From assembly GCF_000972845.2 (NCBI RefSeq), contig NC_040021.1, positions 13,110,908 through 13,174,907 of the forward strand: a stretch of DNA of 64,000 nucleotides, written 5' to 3'. A program made the position numbers and the translations under genes. The DNA is from Larimichthys crocea (lineage: Eukaryota; Chordata; Actinopteri; Sciaenidae). Shown piece after piece: positions 1-10,400 of this stretch. A model generated the notes under the pieces. It was given only the letters and a program-made list of their open reading frames with translations, ran no database searches and had not been told where the DNA came from. Numbering within the stretch: position 1 is the stretch's first letter; every line of letters begins with the position of its first letter.

Positions 1-139
1 CATTGAAAGTGTCACAAGTTATTGCTGTAGACTTTTGTCACCCAGGTGCAAGAAGAACAACAAATGTAAAAGAATTAGCCTCTGCACAGGATGGAGGTGA
101 ATTGAATGTCGTTCTCTGTGATTCTGCCTCATTCTCCAG

Positions 140-213
140 TTCCTTGTTGGACCTGGATCCACTGTCCTCCTCGGGTCCCTCAGCACCATCAGCTGCCCCC
201 ACGTCTTGGGGAG
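140..213 (+). CDS. snap91: snap91 exon (first in window)
   Basis: The acceptor is a pyrimidine-rich run ending CTCCAG at 134-139, and the donor is GTAAGT at 214. It encodes SLLDLDPLSSSG...PTSWG and ends in phase 1. The first base completes a codon from an exon outside the window. DLDPL is a candidate clathrin or adaptor-binding motif. Confidence 0.8.
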
Positions 214-3200
214 GTAAGTCTCCCTCATTTCTGTCAAATCAGCTGCTGGTTCATCTGAAAGAATGCAAATCCACTTCCTAGCATTTACAGTATATTAAAC
301 CACCATGGCAAGAAAATAAGGTGTTATTTTACTTGCATATTACTAATTTAATCTACAGGAACTCTAAAAAACTGTTTTAGCTTTGGCTGGAACTAACGTG
401 ACTTTTCCTGGTTCCCTTGTTTTCTGCTTTCATAGATCTTCTTGGATCAGGTTAGTGTCACCTCACTCTTCACTTCACCTCCAGCCTTTAGTCTTAGACT
501 AGTGTAGTCTTAAATCATCCTCCAGGATACCTCAATATCACTGACTCTTTCTAAGCAAACTCTAATCTGAAATTGAGGTAACCTGGTAAACAATATTAAA
601 TTAGATTTGAACCTACACTATACTGTACAAATATCACATGGTTACCTCCCTGTTTGTCTCCAGCTGTTCTCTTTAGTCTGAGTAGTCTCTTTGTTTCTCT
701 CTGTCTTCTCTCTCCCTTCCCTCCACATACTCCATTGTCTGTTTTTGGTTTACAACGGGGGCTTTTTTGGTTCATTGTATTTTTTTTTATTTGTTGGTTA
801 TGACTCGATGGTTTACAACTTTAATTTGGTTAAAATTTGGATTTTGCTTTGCAAAACTCCAAAATTTCCTAATTGGGCTTGATTTGAATTGGACCTTTGA
901 TTTGGCTTCCTTTTGTTCACCGTTGTATCGGTGACTCAACTGGTTATTTTGGTTGCTCTTTTGGGGTTTATTTTGGTACCTTTCTTTGGGTACCCCGTTG
1001 GTACTCGCAGAAATGGGCGATTCCTTGCTATCTGAACCCACCCTCACGGCAGAGCCCGCCCCTTCCTCTGCAGCAGCAACGCCCACTCCTGCAGCGGCAG
1101 AACCCGGAGTCTCTCTAGCTCCTCCCACTAGCACAGCAGCCGCCACCTCCCCTGGCGCCGCCAATATGGATCTGTTGGGAGGTCAGTGGGCTTCCAGAAA
1201 ATTCTCTACGAAAGAATCACTCTGGGAAGCTCAACCCTAAAACCATCACACAATATGATAACACAAAGACGACTGCATGCTCAAACACATACAGTATGTA
1301 GACAGAACTTTATTGATTTATTGTCTGTACTCTGCTAATGAAGTTGCATCATCAAACGCATAACTTAATGATGCACACCACCATCATTTTCAGATATCAG
1401 CTAGCTAGTATGCCTCGAAGAGTATACAATATTGAATAAATAAATAATTCTGAAAAAAATAATCATGTGAATACGTTGTGGAAAATAAATATATGAACCA
1501 ATAAATTGCTAAATAATTTTAAAATTAAGAACTCATTTAAAAATGGTATTTTATATACTTAATTTTGATTTGATTATATAAATGTTTGTTTCATAATGTA
1601 ATTTCTCCAATAACACTTTTATAACACACACAACTTTTATGTCACATTTTAAATCATAATCTCTTCTTCCCATGATCTCTCAGCCAATGACAGCCTTACA
1701 ACTTCCAGAATGAGCCAGTTAGCTCATGTAGCTAGAATGACAACAATGCTAAAGTTATTCTGAATCAACAAACACAAGTCTATTGCTGTAACATGCTACC
1801 TTTGAGTTTAGATTATTATTACACAGCATCAAAATAAAGTGACGCTGCAAGTCTTGAGACAGTCTAAAAGACATGGATGTTGTATCTGTGACGTGACTCA
1901 AAGATTTCTGAAAAGCCACAGTGAAGCTCATAGTGTGGTGACTTTGGCTGACCCCCATCTTGGCTGTCTTGCCTCTGCCGCTTCTCGGCTAATCTAAAAA
2001 TGGGAAGACGTGGAGCCGGGGTGGACCTGAGGTGGGATGAATGAAGCCCGCCTGCCAGTCAAAGCAGCCATGCTGTTAATGACACATCACTTTACGGCTT
2101 AATATTTGAACGGCGTTAAATAGAAATTCAGACTCAGTACAGTTGTCATGAACGGAGAAATTAGCTACCAAAACAGTTTTTTGTACCAGGCTGTAAACAT
2201 GTTTATTTCTGCTGTGAAGTTGGACATTTTAACATTGGGGCTTATAGAAACTAACTCGTTCTGTAGCCAGCCTCAAGTGGCCGATTGAGGAACTGCAGTT
2301 TTTAGCACGTCCGTGTCGGCTTCATTTCAATGACACAGAGGTTGCTGTTGGCTCGAGAATCAAAACACTGTTTGAATAAGAAATTACTAGCTTGCTGCCC
2401 CCGTTAACAATGGAGCTAACTTGTTAAATTTGGTGCAGTTAGTCAGCTTGCAGTGCAATTTGCAGTTAGTCAGCTTGATTGCTTGAGCGAGGAAGAGGCC
2501 ATGTGATTGGCCAAAAAGGTGACAGTGCTGCTGTGATGCAATGTGACAATGTGAAATAAAAGTGTCAATGGAGAAATACCATTATGAATTTGACAGATGT
2601 TTCACAAACTATTGGCTCATTTATACGTTTTATGCAATTTATGAATGTGATTATTCATTTTATAGTTATTTATTTAATGGCCATTTTGCGGCTCCATACA
2701 AAATAGATAATATTCTCTCTTGCACACACTCAGACACACTCAGTCATTTCTGCATTATGTAATTATGTACAGCCAGTCAGCCACACACTCACCTTCGGCC
2801 TGCACATAAACATACTGCTACACTCATTCTCCGCATTTGTTTGATAGGCAGACATGCTTTTCTTTGACCTCAGTGAAAAGCAATTCTATCAAACTCTGTC
2901 ACATTGTTACAGCTACAGAAAGCAGCTGTAACACTTGTAGATTTCAGGCTTATTCTGCTCTTTGTGCCGTAGATAATCCGAGCTGTACTGCCTCCTGTCT
3001 GTATTCCCATTTGTCCATTCACCTGTCAGTCATTAATGTTTGATATTAATGCTGCAAGCTATGGCTTTCGTTACGTAATATTAAGTGTTTTCTACATAAA
3101 TGCTAAAAGTTTACCTTTATTCTCCTGATCTCTTCTTTTCTCCTCATGTTTCCTGACTCCTTATTTATTTTCTCTTCATCTTTATTTCTTCATCTCTATC

Positions 3201-6200
3201 TCTATCTCTCCCTCTGTCTCTGGACATCTCTGTCTCTGCTGGGGTTTGTGTGAACCTCAGATGCCTTTGCAACACCTGCTCCTGCCACTGAGGCCTCTGC
3301 AGCCGCAGCTGAAGGTGGGGCTGCCGCTACGTCTGCCCCAGCCGCCAACGCTGGAGCTGGTGGGTGACTGAAAGTCTGTCTGTGCGTCTGTTTGTGTGAA
3401 TATGTTTGAGTCAGTGGTGGAAAGTAAAGTACATGTGTACTCTAAGTGTACAAAGTACTTAAAACTGAACTCACTCCTCACTGCAATGCAAGAACAATGC
3501 TCTTTCTTTATTTCCATAGCTTAATAAGCTGGTTTACTAGCTACAGCACATTTCAGCTGATAATCGATGGTTGCTGGGTAGAAATGATTACCCTGCTTTT
3601 GTCTACATGTGTTAATTAAGAGATGAGATAGACTTTAATGATCCCACACTGTGGAAATTATATATGATTCAGTAATCACTAATTGACTTTAATAAAGACA
3701 TCAGCATGCATGCCGTTCTTCACCATCCTTTGCTCACCATAAACGTAAAAAAGGTTAGACAGGTTAGATTTGATACATGATCCACACGTTTGATGTCTTA
3801 ATTTCACCATGAAACTATTGTTGTCACCTGCATGTCATTGTAGCACCCTGCTGAAAGTAGTGAATTTGCTACGTTATTGTAAACTGCATGCTGTGTGAAA
3901 GCAAAAAGCTTCACAGGCATTGCCACAGTTACTAAGATAGCGTATACTCCACCACAGCATAGTTTTTTGTTCTCCTACATTTATCTAAACTATATTCTAA
4001 CTAAGATATGTTTAGACCAAAATACTGAGCTAATTAAAGGACCAGTGTGCAGGATTTAGCAGCATCTAGTAGTGTAGTTGCTGGTTGAAACACCGAAGGA
4101 GAAAATAAGGGGGCTGCAAAACATGCCAAAAATGAACAAGGCCGTATGTAAAGCTTGTGTTTAGTTTGTCCATTCTGGGCTACTGTAGAAACATGGCAGT
4201 CCAATATGGTGGACCAGCAGCATCTGTAGATTTAAAATGCTCATTCTAACATAATAAGAACATAAATTCTTATTTTCAGCTGATTATACACATATTAAAA
4301 CATAGTTATGAATATTGTGCTCCATATCTGACACATTATGTTCTTACACACTGAACCTTTATGCTCTCTACATAGTATTAAATCAACATTACTAATGATA
4401 ATAATACTCCAGTAGGCCTCTTTTCAGACATTTTGATATGTCGCAGTAAGAAAAGCAAAGTGGTGTAATGACTTTTTAATCCGTATGGACAATAAATATG
4501 AAGGTACCACCAGTAGACAGTTAGCTCAGGACAAAAACTGGAAAACTTTTTATATAACTAAACAAATAAGATATAAAATGTTATTCAGTGAGCTTAAGAG
4601 GGGCAGTGAGTTTTTTCCACCACTGGTTTGAGTGTCGTGAATGAAAAGATATGTGATAACTTACAAACCTGTTTGTGTGTGTGTGCAGTTCTTGTTGGTC
4701 TCAAGTTGTAATCTGAGTTTCATCTCGAGGCGTTGTGAGGGGACAGTAGGCGTGCAGATTTGTTTTTCATTACCGCTGGGGTCTGGACAGTGCTATTGTT
4801 GTTACCATGGCGATCAAAGACAGCGCTCTAGCTCTCATGTTTTGGCATCAGAAGATTTGTGCATTTTCTGTTGAGGAGAAGGACGCCTGTGGCAGTGGTC
4901 TGGTTTTAGTTGTGGTTTGTTCCTTTGGTTTATAGACTGTGAAGGTGTCTATAAGATGTAATATCTGTTTCCACTGACAACAGGAGTGTGTTGGAGCTCT
5001 GCAAATTCTCTCCTATCGTTCCTTTCAGATTCTTTCTCCTCACTTTCATGTTTATGGCATTGTTTCCAGTCATCATCACATGAAATGTGTTATTTATTCT
5101 GTTTTGTACTAAAGTCATTGTTGTCTAACATTCCCCTTCACTCTCCATGTGTTACATTTCTTCCTCCTCAACCTCCCCACCCCACTTCTTCCCCCCAAAG
5201 ACCCCTTCGCTCCCTCGGAAGGTAGCACCAACGCGGCAGCATCTTCAGGTCTAGACCTTTTCAGCATGACGACAGCGGAGAATAATAACCCGGGTAGCTC
5301 GCTGGATGCCTGTTTTAGCTCTGTGGTGCCCCAGCCGTCCCCCTCCCCTTCCCCGTCACCGCTCTTCACCTCTGCTTCCAGCACCATCACCACCACTGCA
5401 ACCATTTCAGCTCCCATAGCCCCCAGCGCCGTCAACCCTTCGACTGACCTTTTCAGCGGTAAACGTTAGAGATGTGTGTGGTCCAGTATTCATCCTAATG
5501 TCTTGTGCTCTTAATCATATTGATTAGCATCCTTCTGAATTCCCTTTTATTCTTCTTCGTTGATTTCATCATACTAAATGTGCACATATTGAGGACCTCC
5601 TTTAGTTGAACTTGGCTGCTGTATGTGAGCACGCTCATCTGTTTTTGAAGTGCATTTTAATACGCAGCTCCCTCTGGTTGCGCATGTGTTTGTAGATCTC
5701 TTTGATTCCATGCCAGACACGAGCTTCACCACAGCAGCAGACCCTGCTCCCAGTGCTGACTTGTTTACAGCAGGTACCCTACTATCGCAACTACTCTGCT
5801 ATCTCTCGTGCGCTCTCGCTCTCATATCCTGTCTCGCTGTGTGTGTTGTTCAGCTTTGTCCTTGGCTTTGATCGGAGAAGAACAAGAAAGGAAATGAGAT
5901 TGCTCTCTTATGGGTCAGCTAAAAGCTATTGAGCTGTTTTCTAAATCACTCTTACCTCCTTTCCCATTCCAGCATGTACTGCGTGCGCTGCAATAGCGAT
6001 TGATAAATGTGTGTTATAATGAATCACAGTTTGTGTGGATTTGTGTGTGAGTGTGTTGGGTCTCTAAACACCATCTCCACCTTGCCCTCCCCAGCGGATG
6101 TGTTCAGCTCCCCTGCCCCCATCCTCTCCTCCGCACCCCCACCCAAAATTGACACGGGAGCCATCATGAACCTGTTTGGTGGTGGGTAACTCGCATGACT

Positions 6201-7411
6201 GCCTGTCCTCTCTCTGTCTCCCCTGTTCATGAACGCATCGTCAGCGAAGACGAGTAGAAACATCGACTCGAACAACTAATATTGTATAAGTTTCATGATT
6301 TTGTGTTGTCAGGACTGATAGATATCTTGTGGATCGATCATGGAAGTATCACAAGCAGACACCTGAGATGAAGCTTGGTCATGTTGAAATAGTTGAATTA
6401 TTTATGAGCTGCAAGCTATGAATTTTGTGTGGGCTTTTTCCTTTCCTTTCCTTTTTGCTGGCCTCAGTGTCTTTATTCAAAGTATCATTAGCACAGATGA
6501 GTGTATGTGTGCATGTGTGAGTGTGTTTTAAATTTACAAGCAGTGTTTCCTGGATTATTTGAATATACATGTATATAAATAAATATATATATATATATAA
6601 ATCCTGTCTAACTCTAAACACTTTGTTTGGCATTACCAGCGTGAAGCCGAAGGCTGACTATTACCCCTTCTTTGCCCTCATGCTGCATTGGGAATGGCTC
6701 AACCTACTTTGTCCTGGCATGGTACGGTTTGGTATATCTTTTTTGGATTGACCTGCCAGAGTCCACAGGAGGAGGCGATGCCACAGCTGCTGCTGCTGCT
6801 GCTGCTCCTGCTGCTCCTGCTGCCCCCGGTGCGGAGCTCATGTCAGGTAAAACTCTTAAAATGTGACTCTGCATGTGTAGTGTGTACAGTGGAGGGAATA
6901 TCAACACGTTACAGAAATGACATTTCAGTGAAACACACTGTGCTATAGCCATGGATGGATTATTTAACAGGCTTATCGGGCACAGGCCGAGAGATCAGGG
7001 GGCTCCTGGGTTGTTGTTTTTGCTCCTGAGTCTTTTAATAGAGTTTGTCTGCTTCATGTTGGAGCTGCACAGCATACTGATGCTACATACGATTAAAAGT
7101 CAAAGTCACATTGGTAAAGCTATTCAAACTCTTTCACTAGTGAGGACCACACACATCAACAAGAACAAAATGAAAAGATTGTGAGTGAAGCATGAACTCT
7201 TGTACTTCTTCAGTCTGTTGCTGCATTTTGGAGAAGTTTCAGTGGGAAATCTGCCGTAGCACCCAGACAGAACGAAATACAGTGGGTGGGAGTGGTGCAG
7301 AGGGCATTTATTGGAATTCAGAAGTGCCTAGGTGGAGGTGTGGGCTCAGTCCTTACCGCAGCAGCCCAGGGTTTGATTCCACCCCGTGGCTTTTTGATGC
7401 ACGTCGGACGA

Positions 7412-7497
<86 letters not shown>

Positions 7498-10400
7498 GTC
7501 ACTCTTCGGCCGTCTTTGTCAAATACAGATTCAAAAGCCCCAAATATGCCCCAATAATGCTACTAAAGTTATTATCTAGCAGTATTTGTTGTCTTTTTGT
7601 GTCTCTTTCATTGCGGATATCTTCCTTCCTATGTCCTATGTGGAGCTGTTACATCTCTGTGGTCAGAGGCCTTATAATCCATCCATGACTACATCTATTG
7701 TTGATTTATTGGTAACTGCATGATGCCTTGTTATTGTCGTTATAATGTTGAATACCTACTGTCAGTTGTTTACAGTGTTTGCCTGGCAAAGTGGTCATTT
7801 TATCTGTAGATGTATCAGTCACTGTTTCTATTAACTTTGGTAATGGTTAATGAAATAGTTTGCTGTTAGCTAGTCTACATTTATTTATGATTTATATATT
7901 TGCTCATTGTCACACTGAATATTAAATCGTTACACAGGTGGTGTATTTGACTGCTCATTGGTTCAGTGTTTAAGTAAAGTGCTTTGGATTCAAACTATGT
8001 CCATATGTGGTCGTGCTAACGTCATCATCGCCTCATTTGCATAGTACGACTGTGGTCATTAGTCGTCGAGGAATTCCTCCGATCTTTCATGACCGTGGTA
8101 ACTGTGGTCACCGTTACCGTGGGAACGTGGGGACTTGCTCATTTGTGCCACTGGTCTTCATGTTATATAACTGATTGTCTGCAATACTACTGCTTGAAGG
8201 CTTAATTCTTTCTTTCCCCTCTCTTTCTATCACTCATGCGATAAATCTAATGGTTTCATTGTCACCCACTACTTTAAAACTACATTGCATTTTTTTTCCT
8301 CTCTCTGGCATCTGTGCTTCTTTTACTTTCCTCTCTCTCTTTCTCTCTTTTCCTTACTCACTCTCTCCATCTGGCTCTTGGGCTGGCTCATTGCTTGCTT
8401 CCCGCCATTTGATTGGGTGAGTTTCCTTGCTCTTTAACACGCTAATTTCCCACAGTGCACTGCTGCATTGCAGTGGTGCAAAGGCTCAACTGCACTGTCC
8501 CTTCTGCCACCAGATGCTTGATGGTTACAAAGAGTGTGTGAAGTATTAGCAGTATTATATCGTGCCTGTTTAGCAGTTAACCTCACATCACTCTTGCTGC
8601 AGTGCTTTTGCCCTCATCACAACTTCACAGCGATCACACACATACAGTAAAAACCTCGACATTTACCAACAAGCACTAAAAAATGCAAAACACAGATTCT
8701 GGTGTTTATCTCATATACTTATTCTTTAAAGCTGGACTAGCTCATTGCTCATATTGAAAATTACCATAGTCAGCTGACCTGAGAGATGTCTCCTGTGACA
8801 GATACAGCTACATTAGATCACTAATCATGATCTTAAATAGACTATCTATTTACTACCATAGATGTCATTTAATTTCTTATTTTGTGATATTAACCTGCTC
8901 TCTAGTTCACAATCCAATGCTCCTCTCTTCTCTCTGTTGTCATGGAGACATCTATTGGTTGTCATGGTAATCCCCAGTAGTAAGGAGGGCTGCTACTGAC
9001 TTCTGGTAGAGTGTGAGGATTGCTTGCATTAAGGATGCTAATACCTCCCTCCTTCCTCTCTCCTCTTCTCCATCCTTGCCCCCTTACCACCCCCGATCCC
9101 GCCCCTCTCCTCCTCCTCCTCCTTCCCTTCCACCCCTTGTGTAGTATTTGATGGACTAGGAGATGTAATGAAGCCCACTCTGACCCCTCAGACGGGTGAT
9201 GTTGACACCTCCATGGCTAACATGGCAAGTAGTAAGTAGTCATTTAGATTAAGCTACAGATGTCATAGATATTGATTTAAAGGACAATGTTTGGGGAAAT
9301 ACGCTTATTCGAGTTAGATGAGATTGATGCCACCCTCATGTCTGTTCTTTAAAGCCGCTCTCTGGCAAGAGGTAGACGAAGCTTAACGTGGCATAAATCT
9401 CTAAACTGGCAATTGCTCAGAGCCAAGAGCTTGTCTACAAATAACCTGTTGTTGTCATTTTGATATTCAGTGTTTTAATTCAAACAAATGAGATATAATG
9501 TGTTAAATATTGAGCTTTAATAGAAGAGCTTTATTGAGTATGTTATGTTTCCCCTCTGCTAAACAATTGCTGGCTGTAGACTTATATTTAACAGACAGAT
9601 GAGACAGGTATAAATGTGGTTAAATAAGCATATTTCCGAAACTGTTCCTCAGTGTACAGGGCTATGCTTATCTTAGCATAAAGAAACAGCTAGCCTGGCT
9701 CTATCCAAAGTTATCACAAAATAACTGCAGCACTATAAACCACAAATAGGTGTTTATATGGTTCTGTTATTGTACAAATGAAGAATATTGGGATACAATG
9801 TGTTAATGAAGTGCTGATAGGCACATTTATGATCTTGGAGGGAGCCTGGCGAGCTGTTTCCAGCCTTTAAACTAAGTTAATCACTTCCTGGCTCCAGCTG
9901 CATATGTCACCTCTAACGTGATATCAAAGATCTTTCTCACTATTGCTCACTATTGTTTTAATTCATCCTCTTTTGTACATTATTTATGCTGAGTGGTCAT
10001 AACTATGTCGGTAAATGAAAACAGTGATTTTGCAGCACCCTTTCTTTCTCTCTTTGTCTCAGATCTCACAATGGGAACCTCAGCGGCCCCTCAGGTAGCT
10101 CCCCCCTGTTGGGGTGCTCCCATGGTAAATGTTGTCTGTGTCTTATAGCATGGAGTGGAGCCGCATGGCAGCAACAGACAGGGAATAGCAGCAATCACAA
10201 GCATTGCCTTCATCTGGCTCTCCAGGTTCCAGGTCCAATTGTACAACTAGGACACTGAGAGGCATGGCAGTGAAGAGAGGAAACCAGACTTATTTCTAAC
10301 TAGTGACACATCTCATAACACCTCTAATAGTGCACACACTGGTAGCAAATAGTCCAAAATGGGGGGAAATATTATGGTAGATTTTGACATGCGGTCTAGT

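Noticed and set aside
7192..7579. Two overlapping ORFs of about 100-120 codons with FLSFF repeats
   Set aside because: They are translations of the TTTC microsatellite inside a SINE remnant, not genes.
8320..8416. Possible snap91 exon ending at the GTGAGT donor near 8416
   Set aside because: The long pyrimidine stretch before it contains no AG dinucleotide to act as acceptor.
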